Below, one piece after another: positions 53,871-62,453 of a DNA stretch of 64,000 nt. Every line of letters begins with the position of its first letter. Position 1 is the stretch's first letter. Both the position numbers and the translations under genes were made by a program. Origin of the DNA: Actinoalloteichus hymeniacidonis (GTDB lineage Bacteria; Actinomycetota; Actinomycetes; Mycobacteriales; Pseudonocardiaceae). Location of the stretch: assembly GCF_014203365.1 (NCBI RefSeq), contig NZ_JACHIS010000001.1:3720001-3784000 (forward strand), read 5' to 3'. Under the pieces are notes generated by a model. That model was given only the letters and a program-made list of their open reading frames with translations, did no database searches and was not told the origin of the DNA.

Positions 53871-54523
53871 GCGAGCAGATCAGGGTGCTCCTGGTCGACG
53901 ACGACCCGGATTTCCGGCGGGTCTACCGGCGGTTGTTCGAGGGCAGTACCGGGTTCCGAGTCAGCGGTGAGGCAGGCACCGGTGCGGAAGCGCTGCGGAT
54001 GCTGTCCGCCTTGCGTCCGGATGTGGCGCTGGTCGACGTGCAGATGCCCGGCGGCTCCGGATTGGACGTGGTGCGCGGGGCTGCTGAGCTGGGCACCAGG
54101 ATCATCATGCTGACGACCTTCGACCTGGACGACTACGTCACCGAGGCGCTGCACGGCGGCGCAGCGGGATTCCTGTTGAAGAACGCCTCCTCGCCCGAGG
54201 TGCTGGCTGCGGTGCGCGCCGTGCATGCGGGCCACAGTTCGCTCGCCCCCGAGATCACCGCGCGCCTGGTCGACCGGTTCAGCGGCAGGCCACGTCCGAG
54301 GCCGCACCCCTTCGTCAAGGTCAGGCTGAGCGAGCGTGAATTGCAGTTGGTCAGGTTGATCGCGCGGGGGAGATCGAATCGGCGCATCGCCGAGGAGCTG
54401 TTCCTGAGTGCCGAGACGGTCAAGACCTATGTGAAGCGGCTGTTCACGAAGCTCGACGTGACCGATCGAACCCAGCTCGCCGTGCTCGCCCATGAGGCGG
54501 GTCTGTTGCACGAGCCCCGCTGA
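53867..54523 (+). CDS. Response regulator, NarL/FixJ family
   Basis: This is a cytoplasmic two-domain regulator of 218 aa. The receiver has VDDDPDF (acid pocket), phospho-acceptor D57 in ALVDVQMPG, the Thr in MLTTFDLDDY, and the Lys in GFLLKNASS. The LuxR-type HTH at the end has LSERELQLVRLIARGRSNRRIAEELFLSAETVKTYVKRLFTKL. The GTG at 53867 overlaps the kinase stop. It should activate the ABC transporter genes 92 bp downstream, a common arrangement. Confidence 0.94.
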   Translation: MSEQIRVLLVDDDPDFRRVYRRLFEGSTGFRVSGEAGTGAEALRMLSALRPDVALVDVQMPGGSGLDVVRGAAELGTRIIMLTTFDLDDYVTEALHGGAAGFLLKNASSPEVLAAVRAVHAGHSSLAPEITARLVDRFSGRPRPRPHPFVKVRLSERELQLVRLIARGRSNRRIAEELFLSAETVKTYVKRLFTKLDVTDRTQLAVLAHEAGLLHEPR

Positions 54524-54615
54524 GGTGTCCACTTTCGGGGGTCACAACCCGATGCGATGAAACGTCACGGTGGCAGGGAACAACTTCCCGGTTCCAGTGT
54601 GAGGAGCAGCACCGC

Positions 54616-55329
54616 ATGATCGAAGTCAACGACGTCACCAAGAGATACGGGGCGAAGACGGCGGTCGATGGGGTGAGCTTCGCCGCCGAACCCGGCCGGG
54701 TGACCGGATTCCTCGGGCCGAACGGCGCGGGCAAGTCCAGTACGTTGCGCATCCTCCTCGGCCTCGACCGAGCGACATCGGGAACCGCGCTGATCGACGG
54801 GGAGCCCTATGCCTCGTTGCGGCAGCCGTTGCGCACGGTCGGGGCCATGGTGGACGGAGCTTCCGCGATTCCGGAACGTCGTGGCATCGATCACCTGCGC
54901 TGGATCGCCCAGTCCAACCGCATCCCCGCGCAGCGCATCGGTGAGGTGTTGGAAACGGTCGGACTCACCGACGCGGCGAAGGTACGGGTGAAGAAGTACT
55001 CGCTGGGGATGAAACAGCGGCTGGGGCTCGCGGTCGCACTCCTGGGTGAGCCGCGCATCCTCGTGCTCGATGAACCGGTCAACGGCCTGGACCCGGAGGG
55101 CATCCGCACCATTCGCACCTTCCTGCGCGGCTACGCCGAGCGGGGCAACACCGTTCTGTTGTCCAGCCACCTCATGGGTGAGACCGCCGAGACGGTCGAT
55201 GACATCGTGATCATCGACAAGGGCCGCGTCATCGCCACCGGCACCCTGACCGAGATCACCGAGGGACACGCCTCGCTCGAAGCGGCGTTCTTCTCGTTGA
55301 CCGGCAGCACGCCCGGCGGGAGCTGGTGA
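54616..55329 (+). CDS. ABC exporter ATPase, BcrA-like
   Basis: This is an ATPase of 237 aa in the CcmA/BcrA group. Walker A GPNGAGKSST is near 35-44, signature YSLGMKQRLGLA, Walker B LVLDEPVNGLDPEGI, and the His-loop LLSSHLMGE; the LGMKQR signature is characteristic of the bacitracin/lantibiotic-type ABC exporters. The ATG at 54616 has GAGGAG upstream. It is followed by two overlapping permease genes. Predicted role: export of, or immunity to, a peptide or drug, under the upstream two-component system. Confidence 0.92.
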   Translation: MIEVNDVTKRYGAKTAVDGVSFAAEPGRVTGFLGPNGAGKSSTLRILLGLDRATSGTALIDGEPYASLRQPLRTVGAMVDGASAIPERRGIDHLRWIAQSNRIPAQRIGEVLETVGLTDAAKVRVKKYSLGMKQRLGLAVALLGEPRILVLDEPVNGLDPEGIRTIRTFLRGYAERGNTVLLSSHLMGETAETVDDIVIIDKGRVIATGTLTEITEGHASLEAAFFSLTGSTPGGSW

Positions 55330-56126
55330 TCGCCATGCTCGGCATCATTCGATCCGAACTGACGAAAATCCTGACACTGCCCAGCGTGTGGATCACCGCA
55401 GGCGTCATCCTGGCGGTGAACCTCTTCTTCCAGTACCAGAGCATCGGGTTCAACATCGAAACGGTCGCGAACATAGGGCCGGACGGATTGGTCGAGGTGC
55501 GCGGGCAGCTCGAATCCGCGGAGACCGTGCTTCGCCAGGCACTCGAAGCCAGCCTTTTCAGCCCCAGCATTCTTCTGTGCGTGCTGGGCGCGGTCATCGC
55601 AGGCGCCGAGTTCCGCACCGGACAACTCGGTCTGAGCCTGGTCGCCGTGCCCGGTCGGGTCCGACTCGTGCTGGGCAAGATCATCGCCACGACGGTCTAC
55701 GCGCTCGGCTTCGGCCTGTTCTGCATCGCCCTGGCTGCCGCGTTCCTGTATGTCGCCGCCCGGGACTGGAATCCCGGCATCCTGTGGAGCCTGGAGCTGC
55801 TGGCGGGCGAAGCCAGGATCCTGCTGTTCATGGTCACGTTCACGCTGATCCCGCTCGCGATCACGCTCATCACCCGCCGGACGCTGAGCGGGATCATCGT
55901 GGCGATGGTCCTGGTCATGCTGACCATGGCCCAGGTCGTCGCGGTCGTCTCGCCTGCGGTGGACGCGTTCCTACCGGTGAGTGCGGCACGGAACTTGCTG
56001 TTGCAGGGGACGGACAATCCCGTTCCCCTGACCGGTAGCGCCGGACACGGTGCGATGGTCCTGATCGGATGGACGGTACTGACCTGCATCGCATCGGTAC
56101 TGATCATCAGGCGGAGGGACGCCTGA
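55326..56126 (+). CDS. ABC-2 type permease A
   Basis: This is a six-helix membrane protein of 266 aa. It begins LGIIRSELTKILTLPSVWITAGVILAVNLFF, the standard 'SE..K..T...W' start of BcrB/ABC-2 permeases. A large outside loop (about 40-75) precedes LCVLGAVIAGAEFRTGQLGLSLVAVP and EF(R/Y)..G..R..L..P-like coupling helix residues. GTG at 55326 overlaps the ATPase stop (GTGA); ATG 55335 is possible. Together with the next gene it forms a heterodimeric permease. Confidence 0.9.
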   Translation: MIAMLGIIRSELTKILTLPSVWITAGVILAVNLFFQYQSIGFNIETVANIGPDGLVEVRGQLESAETVLRQALEASLFSPSILLCVLGAVIAGAEFRTGQLGLSLVAVPGRVRLVLGKIIATTVYALGFGLFCIALAAAFLYVAARDWNPGILWSLELLAGEARILLFMVTFTLIPLAITLITRRTLSGIIVAMVLVMLTMAQVVAVVSPAVDAFLPVSAARNLLLQGTDNPVPLTGSAGHGAMVLIGWTVLTCIASVLIIRRRDA

Positions 56127-56881
56127 TGAGCGTGCTGCTTCCGCCGCCGGTGATCCGGCTGCGAGATGTCATCGCCTCGGAGATCACCAAGATCACCACC
56201 GACCCGGTCACCGTCCTCATGCTCACGGTCACCATGACGGCGAATCTGCTCCTCGCGGGCATCGAGGCATCGGGCGTCACCTTCTACACCGGAGGCGCAG
56301 GCGAACAGCCTGCCTCGTTGTCCTCCTTCGGTGTCGTCATGTTCGCTCCGGTCTACGCATTCCTCGTCCTCCCGGTGCACGCCGCAGCAGGCGAGTACCT
56401 CGGCGGGCAACTCCGGGTGAGCCTCACCGCGACGCCCGACCGGCGCACCCTCGTGGTGGCCAAGTCGGTGGCGATGGTGGCGGTGGTGTCGGTCGCCGCG
56501 ATCATCGCGCTCGCCCCCGCACGACTGGTCATCGGCATCTCGGACGGGGTGGGGCCACCCGCTCTCCTGGCCGACCTCGGTGCCTGGGTCGCCGCGTACC
56601 TGGCCATGTCGGTGATCGCCTTCGGGCTCGCCGGGCTACTACGCGGTGTGGTGGCACCTCTGGCGATCCTGATCGCCTCGCCCATGGTCGTCGCCACCGG
56701 CATCCTGCAATGGCCCGCCGGACTCCGATTCCTTCCCGACCAGGCAGGCATGAGCCTGCTCGGAACCCCCGCCTACGAGATCACCGCGATCCCGATCGGA
56801 ATGGCGGCCCTCGCCCTCGCGGCGTGGGCATCGGTGTCCATCGCCGTGTATGCGCTCACCCTGCTCCGCCGGGACGCCTGA
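56126..56881 (+). CDS. ABC-2 type permease B
   Basis: This is a membrane protein of 251 aa, also six helices, paralogous to the preceding permease: RLRDVIASEITKITTDPVTVLML at the start and VHAAAGEYLGGQLRVSLTATPDRRTLVVAK for the coupling segment. Its ATG overlaps the preceding stop (TGATG). It closes the five-gene kinase-regulator-ATPase-permease-permease unit. Confidence 0.9.
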   Translation: MSVLLPPPVIRLRDVIASEITKITTDPVTVLMLTVTMTANLLLAGIEASGVTFYTGGAGEQPASLSSFGVVMFAPVYAFLVLPVHAAAGEYLGGQLRVSLTATPDRRTLVVAKSVAMVAVVSVAAIIALAPARLVIGISDGVGPPALLADLGAWVAAYLAMSVIAFGLAGLLRGVVAPLAILIASPMVVATGILQWPAGLRFLPDQAGMSLLGTPAYEITAIPIGMAALALAAWASVSIAVYALTLLRRDA

Positions 56882-56932
56882 CCCCACGGATTGACGGGCC
56901 GACAACCGTACCGTTAGCAAGGCGAACTGATT

Positions 56933-56938
56933 TAAAGT
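56933..56938 (+). promoter_or_regulatory. -10 element for DUF885 gene
   Basis: TAAAGT ends 6 bases before the ATG at 56945 in a locally AT-rich GATTTAAAGT; no ribosome site is present, so initiation is probably leaderless. A TTAGCA 13 bp upstream is too close for a standard -35. Confidence 0.35.
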
Positions 56939-56944
56939 CGTCTG

Positions 56945-58579
56945 ATGACCGCGCACTCCGAGCTGACACTGACCGCGCTGGTCGAGGACTACCTCGGCTG
57001 GTACTACGACCGACATCCCGTGCACGCCGCGACGCTGGGCTCCCCGGCCCACCAGAACACCCTGGGAGACTTCTCCGCCACGGCTCTGACCTCGGTCGAG
57101 ACCGAGGGCACGGCCTGGCTGCGCCGATTCGAGGCAACCGCTTCCGGCGGGCTGTCCGTCGACGATGCGGTGGACCGGGGCCTAGTGATCGCCACGCTGC
57201 GCGGCGCCGCGATCAACGCCGAGTGGCCGTTGTGGCGTCGCGATCCCTCGGTCTACACCGGCCCGATCTTCAGCGCGCTGTTCATCCCGTTCCTGCGCGG
57301 CGGCGCCCCGGAGGCGGAGCTGGTCGCCGCCGCCCGCCACAAGCTGGCCGAAGTGCCTGCCGTGCTGGCGGCGTGCCGGGCCAACCTCGATCCCGAGCTG
57401 TCGGCGCCGCTGTTGGTGCGGCGTGCCCTGGAGCAGGCGCGGACCGGCCGGTCCTTCCTCACCGAGTCCTTACCCGCGATGGTCGCCGACCCCACCCTGC
57501 GGGCACAGCTCGCCGAGGCCGCCGAGCCTGCCGCCGAGGCCTTCGACGCGGTGGTGGCGTTCCTCACCGACTTCGCCGAGCGAGCCAGGGGCGACTGGCG
57601 GTTGGGCGAGAAGGGCTACTCCGCCCTGTTGCTGGACAAGGAATTACTCGGTTACGACACGGCGGAGCTGCACCGTCGCGGGCTGGCCGCGCACGCCGCC
57701 TTGGAGACCGAGATGCGGGAGGTCGCCCAGCGCGTGCCCGGCGGCTCCGCCGACTGGCGCGCGGTGATGGAGCGCCTCCAGGACGACTACCCGCCCACCC
57801 TGGAGGCGATGCGGTCGGAGTACGCCGCCGAGACCGAGCGAGCCCGGCGCTTCCTGATCGAGCACGAGCTGGTGTCCTTCGCCGAAGGCGAGCGTTGCGA
57901 GGTCGTGCCCTCCCCCGCGTACCAACGACCGATCCTGTCGGTGGCCTCCTACATGGCCCCTCCCCCGCTGACCGCCTCCCGACTCGGCCACTTCTTCGTC
58001 CCGTTCACGCCGGACGACTTCACCGAGGAACAGGTCCGGCAGCGGCTACAGACCAACGCCCGCGCGCAGATGCCGACCATCGCGGTGCACGAGGCCTACC
58101 CGGGCCACCACTGGCACCTGTCCTGGGCCGCAGCCAATCCGCGTGGACTCCGCAAGACCTTCCGCACCCCGTACTTCAGTGAGGGCTGGGCGCTCTACGT
58201 CGAGACGCTGATGCGGGAACAGGGTTACTTCGCCGACCCCGCCCACGAACTCGGGCACCTGGAAGCCCGGCTGTTCCGCGCAGCCCGCATCGTGGTGGAC
58301 ACCGCGCTGCACACCGGAGAGATGGAGATCGCCGAGGCCGAGGAGTTCATGGCCACCAAGGCATCGCTGACGCCCGGCACGGCCAAGGGCGAGGTCCGGC
58401 GGTACTGCGCGTGGCCGACCCAGGCGCCCTCCTACCTGACCGGCTGTCTGGAGATCGAGTCGATCCGGGCCGATTACCTGGCGGCCGGACGTGGCTCGTT
58501 GCGGACCTTCCACGACACCATCGCGGGCTCCGGCGCGCTGCCGCTGGGACTGGCTCGGCGGGTTGCGCTCGAAGGCTGA
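56945..58579 (+). CDS. DUF885 family metallopeptidase-like protein
   Basis: This is a cytoplasmic protein of 544 aa with the DUF885 fold, related to M32/thermolysin-like helical peptidases. ALVEDYLGWYYDRHPVHAATLG is the characteristic N-terminus (D..HP..AT.LG). AVHEAYPGHHWHLSW carries the HExxxGHH-type metal site and FSEGWALYVETLMREQGYF the second acidic ligand. Members are annotated as uncharacterised or zinc-peptidase-like; no signal peptide is found here. It lies 63 bp after the ABC operon and has its own -10-like element. Confidence 0.88.
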   Translation: MTAHSELTLTALVEDYLGWYYDRHPVHAATLGSPAHQNTLGDFSATALTSVETEGTAWLRRFEATASGGLSVDDAVDRGLVIATLRGAAINAEWPLWRRDPSVYTGPIFSALFIPFLRGGAPEAELVAAARHKLAEVPAVLAACRANLDPELSAPLLVRRALEQARTGRSFLTESLPAMVADPTLRAQLAEAAEPAAEAFDAVVAFLTDFAERARGDWRLGEKGYSALLLDKELLGYDTAELHRRGLAAHAALETEMREVAQRVPGGSADWRAVMERLQDDYPPTLEAMRSEYAAETERARRFLIEHELVSFAEGERCEVVPSPAYQRPILSVASYMAPPPLTASRLGHFFVPFTPDDFTEEQVRQRLQTNARAQMPTIAVHEAYPGHHWHLSWAAANPRGLRKTFRTPYFSEGWALYVETLMREQGYFADPAHELGHLEARLFRAARIVVDTALHTGEMEIAEAEEFMATKASLTPGTAKGEVRRYCAWPTQAPSYLTGCLEIESIRADYLAAGRGSLRTFHDTIAGSGALPLGLARRVALEG

Positions 58580-58721
58580 AGCGGACAGGTCCGAATGGCG
58601 GGCGGGTCCATGAGGGGCTCGCGCGCCGCAGGCGACCGGAGTTGGATGGGCCGGGCGGATGATCGACGTCGGCCCGACCCGTCGAATCGGGTCTGCGGAG
58701 GCACAACGAAAGGGAGTACCC

Positions 58722-59690
58722 ATGCGGGCGATCGAGGTTGCGGCGCCGGGTGGACCGGAGGCCATGGTCTCCGTCGAACTCGCCGACCCCACGCCGGGGC
58801 CGGGCGAAGTGGTGGTGGCCAGTGTCGCCGCCGGAGTCAACTTCATCGACACCTACCAGCGCTCGGGCGTCTACCCGGTGTCCTACCCCTTCGTGCCCGG
58901 GCAGGAAGGCGCGGGCCGGGTCATCGAAGTAGGTGATGGGGTCACCGACTTCGCGGTCGGCGACCGGGTCGCCTGGGGCCACGGTGCTCGGGGATACGCA
59001 GAGAAGGTCGTCGTCGCCACCGGCAATCTGGTGGCGCTGCCGGACTCGATCGAGGAGCGCACGGCAGCCGCCCTGATGTTGCAAGGGCTGACCGCGCACT
59101 ACCTCGCGGTGTCCACCCATCCCATCACCGCAGGCGAGACCGTGCTGATCCACGCGGCGGCGGGCGGCCTGGGGTTGCTGCTGACGCAGCTGGCGGCGGC
59201 ACGGGGCGCTCGGGTGATCGCCACGGTGTCCACCGCCGAGAAAGAGGCGCTGGCCAGGGAAGCAGGCGCGGCCGAGGTGGTGCGCTACACCGAGGTCGAC
59301 TTCGTCCCGGCGGTGCGCGAACTGACCGAGGGCGTCGGAGTGGACGTGGTCTACGACAGCGTCGGCAAGGACACCTTCGACGGCGGCCTGCAGGTATTGC
59401 GGCGGCGCGGCCTGATGGTGCTGCTCGGCGGATCCAGCGGCCAGGTCCCGCCGTTCGATCTACAGCGGTTGAACTCCTCGGGTGGCCTCTTCGTCACCCG
59501 CCCGTCCCTGGCCCACTACCTGGCGGAGCCGGGTGAGCTGGCCTGGCGCGCAGGCGAGCTGTTCGAGGCGGTCGCGTCGGGAACGTTGTCGGTGCGCATC
59601 GGCGGCGAGTATCCGCTGGCCGAGGCGGCGGCGGCGCATTCCGCGCTGGAAAGCCGGGCGACCACGGGGAAACTGCTGCTGGTGCCCTGA
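58722..59690 (+). CDS. qor: Zinc-free quinone oxidoreductase (QOR type)
   Basis: This is a cytoplasmic NADPH-dependent MDR-family oxidoreductase of 322 aa, predicted to reduce quinones or other electrophilic carbonyls. The GroES-like N-domain has VNFIDTYQRSGVYPVSYPFVPGQEGAG (the QOR signature N(F)IDTY.R.G.YP). The Rossmann fold has VLIHAAAGGLGLLLTQLA, and VDVVYDSVGKDTF follows. The catalytic-zinc cysteines of alcohol dehydrogenases are absent, as expected. The ATG at 58722 has AAAGGGAG upstream. It converges on the FKBP gene. Confidence 0.93.
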   Translation: MRAIEVAAPGGPEAMVSVELADPTPGPGEVVVASVAAGVNFIDTYQRSGVYPVSYPFVPGQEGAGRVIEVGDGVTDFAVGDRVAWGHGARGYAEKVVVATGNLVALPDSIEERTAAALMLQGLTAHYLAVSTHPITAGETVLIHAAAGGLGLLLTQLAAARGARVIATVSTAEKEALAREAGAAEVVRYTEVDFVPAVRELTEGVGVDVVYDSVGKDTFDGGLQVLRRRGLMVLLGGSSGQVPPFDLQRLNSSGGLFVTRPSLAHYLAEPGELAWRAGELFEAVASGTLSVRIGGEYPLAEAAAAHSALESRATTGKLLLVP

Positions 59691-59734
59691 GTCGACGGTC
59701 GTCCTCGATTCGTCACCGGAGGCAGCGACGGACG

Positions 59735-59770
59735 CGGGCCTCGTCTTCCCGAGTAGGAAGACGAGGCCCG
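59735..59770. terminator. Bidirectional terminator, qor/FKBP
   Basis: A perfect 15-bp stem (CGGGCCTCGTCTTCC and complement) with CGAGTA loop lies between the convergent genes. Confidence 0.82.
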
Positions 59771-59789
59771 TCGTATCGGTGCAGAGGTC

Positions 59790-60365
59790 CTAGGCGGCGG
59801 GACCGGTCTCCACGACGTCGACGATGAAGATCAACGTCTCACCGGCCAATTGCTGCCCACTCCCCGCAGGGCCGTAGGCCAGCTCCGGCGGGACGATCAG
59901 CGCGTTACGGCTGCCCGTTTCGAGTCCGACAAGCCCTTGGTTCCAGCCATCGATGACACCGGCCTGACCGACGTTCTCCACCAGAATCGGCTCGTCCCGT
60001 TCGAACGAGGAGTCGGCGATCTGCCCGGTGGACCACACGGTGAGTTGGTAGTCCATCATCGCGATGTCGCCCTCGGCCACCGCGGGCTCCTCGCCCGGCT
60101 CGATCGGGACGACGACCAGCTCGGTGGGCGGGCCGCAATCCTCGGGAACCGTGACCTGCGGGTCCTCGCCGAATCCGCCGACGACCTCGATCTCCTCGCC
60201 GGTGCAGGGCGGCAGGTCACTGGCCGAGTCCTCCTCGGCCAGACTGGTGGTCGGCGTCTGCACGTCGTCCGTGCGTGGGGGATCGGCGGGCTCCTCCGCC
60301 GAGGTACAGGCGGCCACCATGGCCAGCGATACCAGGGACAACCCGATCGGGGCAAGTCTGCGCAT
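59790..60365 (-). CDS. FKBP-type peptidyl-prolyl isomerase lipoprotein
   Basis: This is an exported protein of 191 aa that should isomerise X-Pro bonds outside the membrane. The signal ends in a lipobox (MVAAC, Cys at about residue 20). An acidic linker follows, and the FKBP domain runs from about 100: IAMMDYQLTVWSTGQIADSSFERDEPI, VIDGWNQGLVGLETGSRNALIVPPELAYGP and LIFIVDVVE, with the usual W and Y pocket residues. TAGAGT 8 bases before the ATG suggests a leaderless start. Confidence 0.92.
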   Translation of the reverse strand: MRRLAPIGLSLVSLAMVAACTSAEEPADPPRTDDVQTPTTSLAEEDSASDLPPCTGEEIEVVGGFGEDPQVTVPEDCGPPTELVVVPIEPGEEPAVAEGDIAMMDYQLTVWSTGQIADSSFERDEPILVENVGQAGVIDGWNQGLVGLETGSRNALIVPPELAYGPAGSGQQLAGETLIFIVDVVETGPAA

Positions 60366-60510
60366 GGTCACGCACTCTACTGCGGAGGGGTCAGATGCCA
60401 GGATTTGCCCATACAATCCCAGCACACACTCTCAAAAGCTGACCTTAGCGCAGAAGTCGCGCTCCGAAGGAGAGATTATTAGATTCGGAGCACGAACCTC
60501 CTGTCACAGG

Positions 60511-60879
60511 CTATCTCGCATCAACGCAAGCTGCCGCAACCCACGCAGTCAACATCGGCACACGCACGATCTCATACCACGCTGTATAAACTGGGCCCCC
60601 AGGTGTGCAAGTGTAACTACCACCATAGGTAAAACCCATAATGTTTCGACATTCACCCACATTAAGAGCCACTGGCGAGTCATAATTAGTGCCAGGACCA
60701 GTCCTCACCCTCACTGGGCCGTACGATCCTCCGCATGCCTGCTGTTGCATAATTTCCTGACCGTACACCTCATCAGATTCAACCGGGCTCGATGCGGACG
60801 CCTGAGAAATTGACCCAAATTGCAGGAGCACAACTGCAAAAAGGCCAATCAAGACTCTGGAAACTCTTCCAAGTAACAC
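60511..60879 (-). CDS. Small secreted SH3-like cysteine protein
   Basis: This exported protein of 122 aa has a signal peptide (residues 1-30, VLIGLFAVVLLQFGSISQASA) and a bacterial SH3-like domain: PVRVRTGPGTNYDSPVALNV, ECRNIMGF, CTPGGPVYTAWYEI, and WVAAACVDAR. Four cysteines probably form two disulfides. Such domains bind peptidoglycan or act as host/phage-related exported factors; here the ligand is unknown. The GTG at 60879 has GGAAGG 6 bases upstream. Codon two is TTA (Leu), rare in actinomycetes and dependent on bldA tRNA. Base composition is low-GC, unlike its neighbours. Confidence 0.72.
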   Translation of the reverse strand: MLLGRVSRVLIGLFAVVLLQFGSISQASASSPVESDEVYGQEIMQQQACGGSYGPVRVRTGPGTNYDSPVALNVGECRNIMGFTYGGSYTCTPGGPVYTAWYEIVRVPMLTAWVAAACVDAR

Positions 60880-60910
60880 GGCAATCCTTCCAAACTTCCG
60901 TATTCTTACG

Positions 60911-60939
60911 CAACTAGCCTGACGCCCATGAACCATCAA
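60911..60939 (-). promoter_or_regulatory. Possible promoter of SH3-like gene
   Basis: On the minus strand TTGATG (60939-60934) and TAGTTG (60916-60911) are 17 bp apart, about 31 bp before the GTG. The -10 is a weak match. Confidence 0.35.
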
Positions 60940-61163
60940 GCGGAAGACGAAATGACCCAAACCACACCAAAGGAGTAACCCCGTCACATCCAGTAACGAC
61001 CATTCGGCGGTACACCTCTGCAAGCACCGTCATATCCAGGTAAAAGTTATCCACATTCAGCTCACGCCTGACATGCTCCGCATTGAGCACACCACAAGGT
61101 CACCACGCTCCCTACCGGAACCTACCGACCTCCACCGCCAAATTGAGGCCATAATTACACCGT

Positions 61164-61192
61164 TGCAGTCGAAGTCAATTGTGCCTATAAGG
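61164..61192 (+). promoter_or_regulatory. Promoter-like pair, no clear gene
   Basis: TTGCAG and TATAAG separated by 17 bp is among the best sigma-70-type matches in the window, pointing rightward. The following ATG at 61207 opens a short AT-rich frame with no recognisable product. It could drive a small RNA or antisense transcript of the thioredoxin-like gene. Confidence 0.35.
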
Positions 61193-61308
61193 CATATTTA
61201 TCACGCATGAAAATCGCACGCAGTAATCAAAGATTATATGCCATTTCCGGGAGTCATGCAGCATCGATATACAACGAGAATCCTGGACTATTTCACCGAA
61301 CGCAAGAT

Positions 61309-61989
61309 TCATTTCCGGCGGTAGAGATCGCGCAACTGCTCATCGAGTTCCGTTGCGGCCTCGGCATCGGTGATCCCACCGGGGACACCGCGCACCAGCC
61401 CGCCGCCGCGTTCGATCACCGCGATCAGCGGAGGTTCCTCGGCCGCATAGTGCCGGGCGGCCCGTTGGTCGGTATCCAGCGCAACCGGGTAGCCGACCGC
61501 GTGCTCGACGAGGAAATCCCGCACCTCCGCAGGCTCGTCCCGACCCGCCACGCCGAGGAACGCCACCGCGTCGCCGTGGGCCGCCACCAGCTCCGACAGC
61601 CTTTGCTGTTGGTCCGCACAGCTGCCACACCAGGAACTGAAGAAGACCACCACCGTCGGTCGCTGCGTCCACAGCTCCGACAGCTCCAGCTCGGTGCCAT
61701 CGAGGAGGGTCAGGTCGAGGTCGGGGGCCGTCGGCAAGCCGGGTGTCGGTTCCGAGTACTCGATGCCCTCGGCGACCGGGCCGGGCAACAGGTGCCGCCC
61801 GCCCGGCTCCGAATCCTCGGTCGGGGCGCCGGAAGTACAGCCTGCGAACAGGAAGAACAGTGCGAGCAGCCAGCCGAATCGACGCGGGGTCCACGAGCGC
61901 AGCAGAGGGTCGGCCGAATGCGAAGTCGCGCCGGATAAAGGGTCGGGAAGGTCCGTCCGTCGAAGACTCAGGGCAGACTCGCAATCCAT
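61309..61989 (-). CDS. Thioredoxin-like lipoprotein (TlpA/ResA type)
   Basis: This is an exported thiol-disulfide protein of about 226 aa. After a charged lead, a hydrophobic helix ends in the lipobox LFAGC (Cys near residue 51). The thioredoxin fold has VVFFSSWCGSCADQQQRL with the redox CGSC pair, and LGVAGRDEPAEVRDFLVEHAVGYPVALD. The cis-Pro region is AAEEPPLIAVIERGG. The start is uncertain, since 61989 overlaps the upstream lipoprotein gene by 22 bp and the lead before the helix is long. It is third in an operon with a lipoprotein and a secreted metalloprotease. Confidence 0.85.
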   Translation of the reverse strand: MDCESALSLRRTDLPDPLSGATSHSADPLLRSWTPRRFGWLLALFFLFAGCTSGAPTEDSEPGGRHLLPGPVAEGIEYSEPTPGLPTAPDLDLTLLDGTELELSELWTQRPTVVVFFSSWCGSCADQQQRLSELVAAHGDAVAFLGVAGRDEPAEVRDFLVEHAVGYPVALDTDQRAARHYAAEEPPLIAVIERGGGLVRGVPGGITDAEAATELDEQLRDLYRRK

Positions 61990-62453
61990 TGGCCGTCGCC
62001 AGCCGAGGTCAACTCCACCGGCTCCCGATCCGCCACGGCAAGCCGATACGCCGAGGCGGGTGGCGCGATCACCGCCAGTGTCATCTCGCAGAAGGTCGGG
62101 CGACGCGGCACGATCTCGGGATCCAGCGCCGAATCCAGTTCGGCATCCACCGCCGATACCGCCCGCCCCGGAGACAACTCGCCCGTCGCGACCCGCCGGT
62201 CGGAGTCGTCCAACAGTTGGAAAGGCGCGGTCGCGTGCAGATCACTCATCGACGCCGTTCCGGAGCATTCGGCGCCAGGGGCCCGAAAACTGCCGTCCCG
62301 CAGCAACACTCGCACCGTCAGTTCGGCCTCGGACCCGGCAGCTCCGGGGCCGCCCGCGCAGCCCGCAACGCCACCGGGCACGAGAACGAGCGCCAGTCCG
62401 ATCCCCGCCCTCCGCCACTCCGACCGACCAAACTGTCCTGGCCGATCGGTCAC
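61968..62453 (-). CDS. Lipoprotein of unknown function
   Basis: This protein of 161 aa has an N-terminal hydrophobic segment ending in a lipobox (GVAGC, Cys near residue 32). The mature part is beta-rich with further cysteines in AECSGTASMSDL and FCEMTLAVIAP and no known domain. GTG at 62453 overlaps the metalloprotease stop (GTGA) and its own end overlaps the thioredoxin-like gene, so the three are cotranslated. It may be a surface partner or inhibitor-like chaperone of the metalloprotease (inference). Confidence 0.75.
   Translation of the reverse strand: MTDRPGQFGRSEWRRAGIGLALVLVPGGVAGCAGGPGAAGSEAELTVRVLLRDGSFRAPGAECSGTASMSDLHATAPFQLLDDSDRRVATGELSPGRAVSAVDAELDSALDPEIVPRRPTFCEMTLAVIAPPASAYRLAVADREPVELTSAGDGQWIASLP

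Larger units (their letters stand above)
60426..61308. other. Locally AT-rich region
   Basis: This stretch has clearly lower GC than its surroundings, many A/T runs and TTA/ATT words. It contains the small secreted protein gene (60511-60879) and about 430 bp without a gene. At 61164-61192 a strong rightward promoter-like pair TTGCAG-17-TATAAG faces a short frame that runs antisense into the thioredoxin-like gene. On the other strand TTGACT with TAATTA/ATTATG 15-17 bp away could drive leftward transcription. It looks like acquired DNA or a regulatory hot spot; no repeats or mobile genes were found. Confidence 0.5.
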
